The notes beneath the pieces are model-generated. The model did no database searches, had not been told where the DNA came from, and saw only the letters and a list, made by a program, of their open reading frames with translations. A stretch of DNA of 64,000 nt. Source: Bacteroidetes bacterium GWF2_33_38. Its GTDB lineage: Bacteria > Bacteroidota > Bacteroidia > Bacteroidales > GWF2-33-38. A program made the translations under genes and the position numbers. The stretch lies in contig MEOF01000043.1 of NCBI GenBank assembly GCA_001769505.1, forward strand, positions 1-64,000, in the 5' to 3' direction. Each line of letters opens with the position of its first letter. Within the stretch, counting starts at the first letter, position 1. This document shows, in pieces, positions 33,542 to 42,721 of this stretch.

Positions 33542-35197
33542 CTATTTTTTGTTTAGAATTAAGTGTTTCGTCATAGTGTATGTTTCTCCAACTCCTTTCG
33601 GAAGTTTGAATTTGATATCCAAGGGCTTGTACTTCGATTGATTTACAACAAACTGATATTTTTTCTCAGCTGGAAGTGTTATAAAATATTCTCCTTTTTC
33701 ATTTGAAGTTATTTTGGTTACTTCTTTATTTTCGTCAGCATCGAATATTATAATTTCAACTTGTATTGGTTCGCTTGTTTCGCCATCAACTACCGAGCCT
33801 TTTATAATTGATAAAGCAGGACCCGACAAAACGGTTGTCGTTTGTTCGTCAATTTTTGAATTCTCGTCGTAATATTTACTCATATCAACCGAATAAATGT
33901 CGGTCTTTCCTTTTCCTTCACTTCTTGTGCTTGATAAATATGCAGTTTTACCATCAGTTGAAAGTACAAAATGAATTTCGTCTTTGGTTGTATTAACTGG
34001 ATATCCCATGTTTATAGGTGACGACCAAGAACCATTTTTAAAAACGGACATAAAAATATCGTATCCGCCCATGGTATTGTGCCCTTTTGAGCTAAAGAAA
34101 AGTGTTTTTCCGTCGGGATGAACAAAAACTCCGATTTCGTCTTCAATGGTATTGATAATACTTCCCAAATTTACTGGTTTTCCCCAAGCGGTTCCTTCCT
34201 TCACTGCCATATAAATATCACCGTTACCATACCCGTCTTTTAGTCGTTCGCTAACAAAATACATGGTATTTCCATCTGCTGTGATGCAGGCAGAACTTTC
34301 GAAATAGGTTGAATTTACGTTTTTTTCATCAACCGGTATAGGTTCTGCCCAATTAACATCGTCCTCTTTTGTTGAGACATAAATATCGCCACTTTTGGTT
34401 ACGCCTGTAACATTTTTGTACACAAAAACTTTTTTCCCATCAGGCGAAATACTAGTGTTTGCATCATGCCCGTTGGTATTTATCTTACCTGGAATTTGTA
34501 TGGCTTTAGTCCAAGATTTGCTTGCATTGTCCCACGATGAAATATAAATATCGTCGAAATATTCGTCGTTACTTGGCTCTATCAATCCTCCGGTATTTTC
34601 AGGGCGACGAGAAGTGAAAATTAGCGTTTTGCCATCTGCACTAACCGATGGGCAAGCATCGGTAAAATTTGAATTAATATTGTCGCCTAAGTTTGTAATT
34701 TTTACATTTACAGGTTTTGCAATCAGTTCTTGAGCCGTAAGACATTGTGCAAACAAATCGTTAACCTGATGTTTTTCCAATTGTTTTTCTGACAAGCTCG
34801 ATTTGAAATTCAAAAATGCTTGTTTGGCATCGTCAATTTTGCCTTCGTACTGATATGCTTCACCAATATAGAAATATGCGTTTTTTTTATCGATGGTATC
34901 GTTAGCAATAACTTTTTCGAGATGTAAAATTGCCTTATCCATTTCTTTTATAAATACATAGCACTCTCCCATTCGGTAATTCAATTGCAAATTTTCAGCA
35001 TTTGTTTTGTACAACTCAGTATAAATTCGCAACGCACCACGGAAATCTTCCTCGTTTTGTTTAACTCTACCTCGAGTCATATTGATAAGGAAATAGTCAT
35101 TTTCGCCATCTTTTCCTCTATTAGCTTCGATTCCAAAACTAAAATCGGAGAATAAAAACGCACACAGTGTTAATGAAATTAAAAGCAATCTATTCAT
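33542..35197 (-). CDS. TPR-PD40 (WD40-like) envelope protein with carboxypeptidase-regulatory-like domain
   Basis: A 551-residue exported protein; start MNRLLLISLTLCAFLFSDFS gives a good signal peptide (a longer ATG at 35233 would bury it). TPR-like helices lie at about 25-150. Then come five or more PD40 beta-propeller repeats (about 170-430) with the pattern DGKTLIFTSRR, PDGKTLFFSSKG, TDGKTAYLSSTRSEGKG, and a carboxypeptidase-regulatory-like domain (about 460-545). The same order occurs in Bacteroidota OmpA-family proteins such as PorE, but the peptidoglycan-binding OmpA domain is missing here. Role in envelope assembly or secretion is likely but not shown. Confidence 0.85.
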   Translation of the reverse strand: MNRLLLISLTLCAFLFSDFSFGIEANRGKDGENDYFLINMTRGRVKQNEEDFRGALRIYTELYKTNAENLQLNYRMGECYVFIKEMDKAILHLEKVIANDTIDKKNAYFYIGEAYQYEGKIDDAKQAFLNFKSSLSEKQLEKHQVNDLFAQCLTAQELIAKPVNVKITNLGDNINSNFTDACPSVSADGKTLIFTSRRPENTGGLIEPSNDEYFDDIYISSWDNASKSWTKAIQIPGKINTNGHDANTSISPDGKKVFVYKNVTGVTKSGDIYVSTKEDDVNWAEPIPVDEKNVNSTYFESSACITADGNTMYFVSERLKDGYGNGDIYMAVKEGTAWGKPVNLGSIINTIEDEIGVFVHPDGKTLFFSSKGHNTMGGYDIFMSVFKNGSWSSPINMGYPVNTTKDEIHFVLSTDGKTAYLSSTRSEGKGKTDIYSVDMSKYYDENSKIDEQTTTVLSGPALSIIKGSVVDGETSEPIQVEIIIFDADENKEVTKITSNEKGEYFITLPAEKKYQFVVNQSKYKPLDIKFKLPKGVGETYTMTKHLILNKK

Positions 35198-35531
35198 ATT
35201 CAAGACATTTACTGTAAGTTCTTTTGGAAACACTTATAAAACTCAAATTTAAGAAAATAAAGCAGAAAATAAATTAAATTTTTATTAACAGAAAAATAGA
35301 AAGGACGAACGTTAAAACTCTTTGATTTTAAAAATCTTAAAATTTAAATACTTTTTCGACCTTATGCTCATTGTTAATAAACAATAAATGATTAAAAATC
35401 AAGTATATGATAAATAAAAAGCATAAGGTTAATTCAGATTTTTTTATGTTTTAATATATTTATTAAAAATATTTGTTCTCTTTGTATTTTTGGTGATTCG
35501 ATTATCAACAAATGAGCAAATAAACGAATTA
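35198..35531. other. AT-rich intergenic region with nested inverted repeats
   Basis: No gene is seen in this 334-bp gap. CCTTATGCT (35360-35368) and AGCATAAGG (35420-35428) are perfect inverted arms 51 nt apart and enclose a smaller hairpin ATTGTT-AATA-AACAAT (35370-35385). The gap lies upstream of the TPR-PD40 gene and downstream of the sulfatase-fold gene, so it should hold the former's promoter. Confidence 0.5.
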
Positions 35532-37448
35532 CTAATTTTCGGGGTTCTCGTTTGGTTGTTTATAAATCAACTCATTGTTTATCATTCGGTTGTTATATGT
35601 TTGAATAATAGCTTTAAGTTTGTTTTCCATATTAATTCTCGTTTTGTGTTTATACGAAATTAAATTTTCTTTTAAAAGTTTATCCGTTTTGATTTTGTAC
35701 AACGATTTGCTTTTTTCTCCATCAAATAATAAAGTAAAGTCTTCTTCGATTAGTTGATACAAAACCGAATTATAATTGAAAGCACAAGCCGAATTTGCGG
35801 AATCTAACACATTTTTGCCGAATGAAAATATGGGTTCGTTGTAGTTGAGTAAACCCAAAATTGTGGGAGTTATATCACAGTGTTGAGTAATGGTGGCATT
35901 TTTACCCTTTAATAAGCTGTCTCCAGGCATATAATATACAATTGGAATTGAATAAGAGCCTAGTTTATTCGAATAATATTTATTGAGCGAATAAGGTGTG
36001 TGATCAGCGGTAACTACAAAAAGTGTATTTTTAAACCAATCTGCTTTTGAAATTGAGGCAAAAAAACGCTCCAATGAATAATCAACGTATCCTATGCTTT
36101 CGTGAATTTTATTGTTGCCTTTCGGGAATTTGTTTTTGTATTTCTGCGGAATATTGTAAGGATGGTGCGACGAAAGCGTAAATACACAAGATAAAAATGG
36201 TTGCTGAAAATTGGTTAATTCTTTAGCAAAATATTGTAAATATTCTTCGTCGTAAATCCCCCACGTTTCGTCGTAATGGGCTTTATTTGGATATTCGTAT
36301 AATCCATAATACTTTTCAAACCCTGCCAAATGAGCAAATGCGTCAAATCCCATAGTGCCGTTTATTCCGCCATGAAAAAATGAAGTGTTGTAACCTTTTT
36401 CTTTTAAAATTGTTCCGATTCCCTTTATATTATTGGTTGAGTATTTTGAAGTAATATATGGATTATCGGCAAACGAAGGAATTCCTGCAAATATAGCAGG
36501 CAGTGCTTCAATAGAGCGTTTGCCATTTGCGAAAGCATGTTCAAAAACCAATGATTTCGCAAAAAGCGAATCTAAAAATGGAGTAAATGATTTTTCTTGA
36601 GAAATAAACCCAATGAATTCCGAAGAAAAACCTTCGAGAATGATGATAACTACATTAAGCCTTTTGAATTTTTTTTCTTGCGATGGAGTTGTTATCGGTG
36701 AAAAAATGTTTATTAATTTTTCTTCTGAATAAAAATTTACCGAATTCAAATTTTCTTTGCTCCACGATTTAAGCATGGTAAAGGGCGTGTTTAATACCAA
36801 GGGAATGGTTTGACTTCGAACATATTTTGCCGCACTTATGTTATTCAATGGTCTTAACTCAATGCCTCTAAAACCCACAAAAGAAATTGAAATTACAAAC
36901 GCAAAAATTAAAAATTGGAATACAAATGTTTTAATGGTCAAGCTCGACTTTTCGAATACCTTTTGTTTAGGATAAAATTTACAACTAAAAAATATTAACA
37001 CAATAAATGCCACTACTGTGTACCAAAAGTCTTTTAAAAAAGCAGGAATAAGATTTTTAAAATCGTCGCCTAAACTAATCAATTGACCAATATCAGACGA
37101 CATTCTTTTGTTTGTATAGCTAAAATATTCAGAGTCAATAAAGTTAGTTCCCAAAAGTATAGAATTAACGAAAACAAAAAGAATAAATAGCACAAGCTGG
37201 TAAGTTTTATAACTTTTAAAATTTCCTGGAATAGTGTGCAAAACAATGAACAAACTATTGAAAAATGTTATGGCCGCAATATCAAATCGAAGCCCATAAA
37301 AAAAACTTTTCAGTATGCTCCAAAAACCTACAGTTTCGAAATAACTGAAATTCAATACAAAAAAGTAAAGCCTGCTTATCGAAAATAAGATTAGCAAAAA
37401 TGCAATTCTTTTGCTAAAAAGGATAATATGTTGAAAATAGTTTTTCAA
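35532..37448 (-). CDS. LtaS-type membrane sulfatase-fold enzyme (phosphoglycerol transferase-like)
   Basis: A 638-residue protein with about five N-terminal membrane helices (about 1-190) and an extracytoplasmic alkaline-phosphatase-superfamily domain (about 255-560). The nucleophile region reads NVVIIILEGFSSEF, with a serine or threonine-type metal site, and the second metal cluster is visible in TADHTPYS followed by IPIVYYMPG. LTA synthases and related enzymes transfer phosphoglycerol, phosphoethanolamine or sulfate groups on the outer face of the inner membrane. In a Gram-negative the acceptor is more likely a glycan or lipid A than LTA. It is a single gene. Confidence 0.88.
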   Translation of the reverse strand: MKNYFQHIILFSKRIAFLLILFSISRLYFFVLNFSYFETVGFWSILKSFFYGLRFDIAAITFFNSLFIVLHTIPGNFKSYKTYQLVLFILFVFVNSILLGTNFIDSEYFSYTNKRMSSDIGQLISLGDDFKNLIPAFLKDFWYTVVAFIVLIFFSCKFYPKQKVFEKSSLTIKTFVFQFLIFAFVISISFVGFRGIELRPLNNISAAKYVRSQTIPLVLNTPFTMLKSWSKENLNSVNFYSEEKLINIFSPITTPSQEKKFKRLNVVIIILEGFSSEFIGFISQEKSFTPFLDSLFAKSLVFEHAFANGKRSIEALPAIFAGIPSFADNPYITSKYSTNNIKGIGTILKEKGYNTSFFHGGINGTMGFDAFAHLAGFEKYYGLYEYPNKAHYDETWGIYDEEYLQYFAKELTNFQQPFLSCVFTLSSHHPYNIPQKYKNKFPKGNNKIHESIGYVDYSLERFFASISKADWFKNTLFVVTADHTPYSLNKYYSNKLGSYSIPIVYYMPGDSLLKGKNATITQHCDITPTILGLLNYNEPIFSFGKNVLDSANSACAFNYNSVLYQLIEEDFTLLFDGEKSKSLYKIKTDKLLKENLISYKHKTRINMENKLKAIIQTYNNRMINNELIYKQPNENPEN

Positions 37449-37630
37449 TTTTAAATTCTTACAAACCTACATAATTTTTTGTTTTCAACATAGTATGAAA
37501 TCTCGTTTTTTATTATGTGCTTATAGAAATGTATATATTCACATTGTTTCATTTGAAATGAATCCCTAAAGCCTATAAACACTAATATTTTATGTTGTTC
37601 AACAATTCGTGCTTTTTATGTTTTTTATCA

Positions 37631-37662
37631 TTGATTTAAAGCTCGTCTTATAGATACTTTTG
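37631..37662 (+). promoter_or_regulatory. Promoter of the methylmalonyl-CoA decarboxylase operon
   Basis: TTG (37631-37633), 21 bases, TACTTTTG (37655-37662) matches the Bacteroidota -33/-7 consensus and lies 26 bp before the first ATG of the operon. Confidence 0.6.
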
Positions 37663-37688
37663 CATTACAATTTTATAAACTACTTACA

Positions 37689-38102
37689 ATGAAGCCAAAA
37701 CATATTGAACACATCGGAATAGCCGTAAAAAATTTGGAAGAATCGATTAAATTTTATGAAAATATTTTCGGATTAAAATGTTATGCTGTCGAAGAGGTTA
37801 AAGAGCAAAAAGTAAAAACTGCTTTTTTTATGGTTGGACAAACTAAAATTGAACTTCTTGAATCAACAGATTCGGAAGGACCAATTGGTAAATTTGTTGA
37901 GAAAAAAGGCGAGGGAATTCATCATATTGCTTTTGCTGTTGATAATATCGAAAAAGTGTTGACTGAAACAGCCGAAAAAGGGGTTCAACTTATTGATAAA
38001 ACGCCACGAAAAGGAGCAGAGGGGCTCGATATTGCTTTCATACATCCAAAATCGACATTTGGAGTTCTTATTGAAATATGCGAAGACAAAAACAAAAAAT
38101 AA
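37689..38102 (+). CDS. mce: Methylmalonyl-CoA epimerase
   Basis: Mce interconverts (R)- and (S)-methylmalonyl-CoA, linking methylmalonyl-CoA mutase to the decarboxylase or carboxylase. The 137-residue product has the two vicinal-oxygen-chelate modules: HIEHIGIAVKNLEESIKFYENIFG and GEGIHHIAFAVDNIEKVL. The metal ligands are the histidine at about 7 in IEHIGIAV, Q (about 53), the histidine in IHHIAF (about 79) and the glutamate near the end (LIEICED). It starts the operon, 23 bp before the decarboxylase alpha subunit gene. Confidence 0.95.
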   Translation: MKPKHIEHIGIAVKNLEESIKFYENIFGLKCYAVEEVKEQKVKTAFFMVGQTKIELLESTDSEGPIGKFVEKKGEGIHHIAFAVDNIEKVLTETAEKGVQLIDKTPRKGAEGLDIAFIHPKSTFGVLIEICEDKNKK

Positions 38103-38125
38103 ATTAACATACTTATCAAATAATC

Positions 38126-39685
38126 ATGAGTAATCAAGATAAAATCAATCAATTAATTGACTTAAGAGTTCAAGCAAAGCTTGGAGGAGGTCAAAAAAGA
38201 ATTGATGCACAACACGCTAAGGGTAAATTTACTGCACGCGAAAGAATTGAAATGCTACTTGATGAAGGTAGTTTCGAGGAATTCGATATGTTCGTAACGC
38301 ATCGTTGTACGAATTTTGATTTAGATAAACAAAAATACTTATCGGATGGCGTTATTACCGGATATGGCACAATTGATGGCAGATTGGTATATGTTTTCTC
38401 GCAGGATTTTACGGTATTTGGAGGTTCTCTTTCCGAATCGTATGCAAAGAAAATTTGTAAAGTAATGGATCAAGCCATGAAAGTTGGAGCTCCTATAATT
38501 GGAATTAACGATAGTGGTGGAGCAAGAATTCAAGAAGGTGTTGCAAGTTTGGCTGGATATGCTGAAATTTTTCAACGAAATATTATGGCTTCAGGTGTGA
38601 TTCCACAAATTTCAGCCATTTTCGGTCCTTGTGCCGGAGGAGCCGTTTATTCGCCAGCTTTAACCGATTTTATTTTGATGTCGGAAAAAAATAGTTACAT
38701 GTTCGTTACTGGACCTAAAGTTACAAAAACCGTAACGGGCGAAAATATTACAGACGAAGAATTGGGTGGAGCAAATGTTCATGCATCGAAATCTGGGGTT
38801 TGTCATTTTGTTTCGCAATCAGAAGAAGATGGAATAATGATGATTCGTAAACTAATAAGTTACGTTCCGCAAAATAATTTGGAAGAACCTCCAGTAACCG
38901 AATGTTCTGATCCTATTAATCGATTGGAAGATTCGTTAAACGAGATTATTCCAGACAGTGCAAACAAACCGTATAATGTTATTGATGTTATTGATGCTGT
39001 AGTAGATAATGGAGAATTTTTCGAAGTTCACAAGCATTATGCACGAAATATTGTTGTTGGGTTTGCTAAATTTAATGGAATGCCTGTTGGAATGGTAGCA
39101 AATCAACCAATGGTATTGGCTGGAGTTCTCGATATTGATGCGTCGAAAAAAGCGGCTCGTTTTGTTCGATTTTGCGATGCTTTTAATATTCCAATCGTAA
39201 CGCTAGTTGATGTTCCAGGATTTTTACCTGGCAGTGGTCAAGAATATAATGGGATTATTACAAATGGAGCAAAATTATTGTTTGCATATGGTGAAGCAAC
39301 CGTTCCAAAAGTTACCATAACTCTTCGTAAATCGTATGGCGGAGCACACGATGTAATGAGTTCAAAACAATTACGTGGCGACATAAATTATGCATGGCCA
39401 ACTGCTGAAATAGCAGTTATGGGTGCAAAAGGAGCAATTGAAGTGTTGTATTTCAAAGAATTAAGCAGCATTGAAAAACCTGAGGATAAGTTGAAGTTTA
39501 TTGCCGATAAAGAATCGGAATATGTAAACAAATTTGCAAATCCCTACGAAGCTGCAAAACTTGGATACATTGATGATGTAATTGAGCCTAGAAATACTAG
39601 ATTTAGGATTACAAGGGCTTTACAAACATTATCAACAAAGAAAGATTCAAATCCGCCTAAAAAACATTGTAATTTACCATTATAA
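38126..39685 (+). CDS. mmdA: Methylmalonyl-CoA decarboxylase alpha subunit (carboxyltransferase)
   Basis: A 519-residue acyl-CoA carboxyltransferase of the propionyl/methylmalonyl type. It moves the carboxyl group from (S)-methylmalonyl-CoA to the biotin of the small subunit. Signatures are [22 protein letters not shown] near the start, [29 protein letters not shown] and [18 protein letters not shown] followed by the glycine-rich [13 protein letters not shown]. The neighbours (OadG-like, biotin protein and the Na+-pumping beta subunit) show it belongs to the decarboxylase, not to a biotin-carboxylase-driven enzyme; no biotin carboxylase gene is here. Confidence 0.95.
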   Translation: MSNQDKINQLIDLRVQAKLGGGQKRIDAQHAKGKFTARERIEMLLDEGSFEEFDMFVTHRCTNFDLDKQKYLSDGVITGYGTIDGRLVYVFSQDFTVFGGSLSESYAKKICKVMDQAMKVGAPIIGINDSGGARIQEGVASLAGYAEIFQRNIMASGVIPQISAIFGPCAGGAVYSPALTDFILMSEKNSYMFVTGPKVTKTVTGENITDEELGGANVHASKSGVCHFVSQSEEDGIMMIRKLISYVPQNNLEEPPVTECSDPINRLEDSLNEIIPDSANKPYNVIDVIDAVVDNGEFFEVHKHYARNIVVGFAKFNGMPVGMVANQPMVLAGVLDIDASKKAARFVRFCDAFNIPIVTLVDVPGFLPGSGQEYNGIITNGAKLLFAYGEATVPKVTITLRKSYGGAHDVMSSKQLRGDINYAWPTAEIAVMGAKGAIEVLYFKELSSIEKPEDKLKFIADKESEYVNKFANPYEAAKLGYIDDVIEPRNTRFRITRALQTLSTKKDSNPPKKHCNLPL

Positions 39686-39696
39686 AATAAAAAAAG

Positions 39697-40059
39697 ATGT
39701 TGTGTGAAATTAAATTTGATTATTCAGCCATAACAAGCGAACATGTCATAATTGCGATTGTCGGTATGGGAGTTGTTTTCGCTTCATTGATTATCCTTTT
39801 TTATTTATTTTCTTTAGTTCCGATTTTAATCAATATTCCAATTAGAAATAGATTAAGAAAAGAAGGAAAAATTGAATTAGCAGAATCAGATGATTTGCAT
39901 ATTCCGGCAGATGTGAGTGCTGCAATTAGTTTGGCATTGCATTTACATTTTAACGAAATGCACGATAAAGAAGACGCTATTATAACAATGAAAAAAATAA
40001 CAAAAAAATACTCTCCATGGAGTTCTAAACTTTACAGTGTGTATAATCTTGGAAAATAA
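39697..40059 (+). CDS. OadG/MmdD-like small membrane subunit
   Basis: A 120-residue protein with one membrane helix near the N-terminus (about 19-45, VIIAIVGMGVVFASLIILFYLF) and a charged cytoplasmic part. OadG-type delta/gamma subunits hold the complex of alpha, biotin and beta subunits together. The N-terminal VxxxGMGxVFxxLxxL pattern is the OadG signature. The start is an ATG 11 bp after mmdA, and the next gene follows in 5 bp. Residues of the C-terminal half are poorly conserved in the family, so context supports the call. Confidence 0.85.
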   Translation: MLCEIKFDYSAITSEHVIIAIVGMGVVFASLIILFYLFSLVPILINIPIRNRLRKEGKIELAESDDLHIPADVSAAISLALHLHFNEMHDKEDAIITMKKITKKYSPWSSKLYSVYNLGK

Positions 40060-40064
40060 TATTT

Positions 40065-40484
40065 ATGAAGAAATTTAAATTTACGATACAAGGTCATGAT
40101 TATGACGTTGATATAAAAAAAATTGAAGGTAATGTTGCTGACGTAGAAGTAAATGGCTCAGTATATTCTGTCTTAATACATAAAGAGCTACAAACTACTA
40201 AGACACCAACGCTTATTCGGTCAAATGTTGCTCCACCGAAAGAAAATAAACCATTACAACGAACTTCGGGATTATGCATCATTAAAGCTCCACTTCCCGG
40301 AGTCATTTTAAGTTTTGCTATTAAGGAAGGGGATCAAGTGGTAAAAGGGCAAAAATTATTAGTAATGGAAGCCATGAAAATGGAAAATAATATTCTTGCT
40401 GAAACAGATGGTGCGGTTAAGTCTATTATGGTTAAAACTGGACAGAATGTTATGCAGGGTGACGTATTAATGGAAATTCAATAA
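40065..40484 (+). CDS. mmdC: Biotin carboxyl carrier subunit of methylmalonyl-CoA decarboxylase
   Basis: A 139-residue carrier. The C-terminal lipoyl-type domain has the biotinylation site MEAMKM (lysine at about 106), with flanks PLPGVILSFAIKEGDQV and VMQGDVLMEIQ. The N-terminal half (KFKFTIQGHDYDVDIKKIEG) is a small beta domain seen in other decarboxylase gamma subunits, linked by a proline/threonine-rich hinge (about 43-68). The biotin carries CO2 from the alpha subunit to the beta subunit. Confidence 0.95.
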   Translation: MKKFKFTIQGHDYDVDIKKIEGNVADVEVNGSVYSVLIHKELQTTKTPTLIRSNVAPPKENKPLQRTSGLCIIKAPLPGVILSFAIKEGDQVVKGQKLLVMEAMKMENNILAETDGAVKSIMVKTGQNVMQGDVLMEIQ

Positions 40485-40491
40485 ATTTTGT

Positions 40492-41670
40492 ATGGAAGGC
40501 ATCTATCGTTTTATGGAATTTACAGGTTTTGCAAATGCAACACCTGGGCATTTAATCATGATTTGTGTAGGATTATTGTTTATTTTTCTTGCAATTAAAT
40601 ATGAGTACGAACCTTTGCTTTTAGTTCCGATAGGATTTGGAATCATAGTTGGAAATATACCATTTGCTCAACCCGAAGAATTTAGCTTGCAGGTGGGTAT
40701 TTACGAACAGGGAAGCGTACTAAGTTATCTGTATTTTGGTGTAATGAAAGGAATTTATCCACCATTGATATTTTTGGGGATTGGGGCTATGCTCGACTTT
40801 TCTACATTAATTTCAAATCCTAAATTAATTTTGATTGGAGCGGCCGCTCAGATTGGAATTTTCGCAACTTTTTTTGGTGCATTGGCTCTCGGTTTTTATC
40901 CTCAAGAAGCTGGGGCAATAGGAATAATAGGCGGAGCCGATGGTCCTACAGCAATTTTTCTTGCTTCAAAATTAGCCAATGGAGTAAATATTTTGCCCGA
41001 TGGAACAACGGTTCAAAATTTAATTGGTCCAATTGCAATTGCTGCATATTCTTATATGGCTCTTGTACCAGTTATTCAACCTCCGATTATGCGACTTTTT
41101 ACTACTAAAAAAGAGCGATTAATAAGAATGAAGCCTCCTCGCTCGGTTTCAAAATTGGAAAAAATATTATTCCCAATTCTTGGAATTTTACTTACCTGCT
41201 TTATTTCTCCGAGTGCTTTGCCCTTATTAGGAATGTTGTTTTTTGGAAATTTATTGAAAGAGTCAACCGTTACCAATCGATTGGCAGAAACAGCTAGAAC
41301 ATCTTTAATCGATATTGTTACTATACTTATTGGCTTAACAGTTGGAGCATCGACACAAGCTGACGTTTTTTTAACACCGCAATCTATATTAATATTTGTG
41401 CTTGGAGCCTTGTCGTTTATGGTAGCAACTGCCGGTGGAGTTCTATTTACAAAATTTATGAACTTGTTTCTTTCAAAAGAGAATAAAATTAATCCATTGA
41501 TTGGAAATGCAGGTGTTTCGGCGGTTCCTGATAGTGCTAGAGTGTCTCAAATTGAAGGATTAAAAGCTGACCCAACGAATCATTTATTGATGCATGCTAT
41601 GGGACCAAATGTTGCTGGAGTAATTGGCTCTGCAGTTGCTGCTGGTATTTTGCTGAGTTTTTTAATGTAA
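40492..41670 (+). CDS. mmdB: Sodium-pumping decarboxylase beta subunit
   Basis: The integral membrane subunit, 392 residues with about ten helices, that decarboxylates carboxybiotin and exports Na+. The signature GIIGGADGPTAIFLASKL (about 143-160) and the aspartate in this loop needed for Na+ transfer are present; the second conserved region NAGVSAVPDSARVSQIEG lies near the end. The enzyme turns the free energy of decarboxylation into a sodium gradient, typical of anaerobic propionate/succinate metabolism. It is the last gene of the operon and a strong terminator follows. Confidence 0.95.
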   Translation: MEGIYRFMEFTGFANATPGHLIMICVGLLFIFLAIKYEYEPLLLVPIGFGIIVGNIPFAQPEEFSLQVGIYEQGSVLSYLYFGVMKGIYPPLIFLGIGAMLDFSTLISNPKLILIGAAAQIGIFATFFGALALGFYPQEAGAIGIIGGADGPTAIFLASKLANGVNILPDGTTVQNLIGPIAIAAYSYMALVPVIQPPIMRLFTTKKERLIRMKPPRSVSKLEKILFPILGILLTCFISPSALPLLGMLFFGNLLKESTVTNRLAETARTSLIDIVTILIGLTVGASTQADVFLTPQSILIFVLGALSFMVATAGGVLFTKFMNLFLSKENKINPLIGNAGVSAVPDSARVSQIEGLKADPTNHLLMHAMGPNVAGVIGSAVAAGILLSFLM

Positions 41671-41709
41671 AAATCGCATTCTAATTTATAGAAATTTGTA
41701 AGGTAAAAC

Positions 41710-41738
41710 AAAACGGACAATTTATAATTGTCCGTTTT
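41710..41738. terminator. Bidirectional terminator of the decarboxylase operon
   Basis: AAACGGACAATT (41711-41722), loop TAT, AATTGTCCGTTT (41726-41737): a 12-bp perfect stem with A and T flanks. It overlaps the last codons of the convergent DUF4294 gene, so it can serve both. Confidence 0.85.
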
Positions 41739-42327
41739 CGATTCTAACTAAAATATCTTCTATCATTTTATCTTCGCCTTCGGCGTCGTATTCGGTTTTT
41801 AAATCTGAGCCGAACAATTTGGCTAATGACTGCCAAAAGAAAGCAGATAAAGAACCTCGAAGTTGTTTAACAATCTCATAAGTTGTTTGCCCAGTTTCTC
41901 GGTCAACTAACTTAATCAACAATTTTCCCTGAGTCATCGTAAGATTTTTGAGTTCATCTTCAAATTCGTCTCGTAAGTTTTTTTCGTATATTTTCATTAA
42001 GCGTTTACGTTCGGTTTCATCCTCAACTTGTTCGAGTTTTGCATTTATTTCATACATTTTTGCACTAGCAAGTCGTGCATAAGGATATACTTTTTTAATG
42101 TTGTAAACCAATCGTTTATATCGTTTCTTTTCCGCTTGACTTTTAAAGGTTTTTGGAGGTAAAATTATGATTTCTCTCAACGAAATATATGGTAGAGTAT
42201 CGCCATTTTCGACAATAGCTTTAACTATATAATATGTTCTGCCATTAACCACAACTTGCTTTTGTGCATTTCCGACAAAAGGTATCAGAAGAAAAATTAT
42301 TGCAATGTGAATGATTATTCGTTTCAT
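41722..42327 (-). CDS. DUF4294-family exported protein
   Basis: A 201-residue protein with a signal peptide (about 1-21, ending FVGNAQ). The pattern GDTLPYISLREIIILPPKTFKS, then RLVYNIKKVYPYARLASAKMYEIN and LVDRETGQTTYEIVKQLRGSLSAFFWQ, fits the Bacteroidota family DUF4294, whose function is unknown. Several of its conserved charged residues lie in a long helical region (about 85-130). The gene ends in the terminator of the operon opposite. It is preceded by 394 bp that carry the third inverted-repeat element. Confidence 0.8.
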   Translation of the reverse strand: MKRIIIHIAIIFLLIPFVGNAQKQVVVNGRTYYIVKAIVENGDTLPYISLREIIILPPKTFKSQAEKKRYKRLVYNIKKVYPYARLASAKMYEINAKLEQVEDETERKRLMKIYEKNLRDEFEDELKNLTMTQGKLLIKLVDRETGQTTYEIVKQLRGSLSAFFWQSLAKLFGSDLKTEYDAEGEDKMIEDILVRIENGQL

Positions 42328-42721
42328 TTTATTTTTTGGAGTAGGTCTTTTTTCAACTTTTGTGCCAATCTAATTTTGAGGCAATTTACAAATTAATTTC
42401 AAAAGTATATTTTTCTTTATATATTTTTTCGAATTCGGGCATTTTATCTCCTTCTATAAAATCAATAGTTCGGTTAATTTTTGTATGTCTCTGATTTTAA
42501 GAACTTTGCCAAAGTTTGCGTGAATTGAGATGTTGCTGATTATCTGCATGTTATACTTTGATTAAAATCAACTTTGGCAAAGTTGAACGAACAATAGTAA
42601 AATCTAACATGTATTTTAAAAAGAAGCAAGTAGGTAAAGGGATTGCGACTAAATATGTTTTAGGCAGTGTGTTTTTTTTGCGAAATGTGTAATTAGGAGG
42701 ATTTAAATCAAAAAATCGATT
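42328..42721. other. Non-coding region with inverted-repeat element and remnant block
   Basis: No intact gene. It contains element copy C (42502-42584) and, at 42458-42481, a 24-bp block equal at 23 of 24 positions to 8680-8703. On the - strand this block sits in a frame reading KINRTIDF and on to a stop near 42400, without a start codon, and it reads like a broken piece of coding sequence. Confidence 0.6.
42502..42584. repeat. Inverted-repeat element copy C (15-bp arms, MITE-like)
   Basis: Arms AACTTTGCCAAAGTT (42502-42516) and AACTTTGGCAAAGTT (42570-42584) are exact reverse complements; the unit is 83 bp. The same orientation as copy A is supported by interior similarity and by the shared 24-bp block 20 bp to the left. 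Confidence 0.8.

Noticed and set aside
42390-42480. Small gene on the - strand containing KINRTIDFIEGDK and MPEFEKIYK
   Set aside because: No start codon precedes the conserved part, and the only ATG would give 18 codons; I treat it as a remnant.
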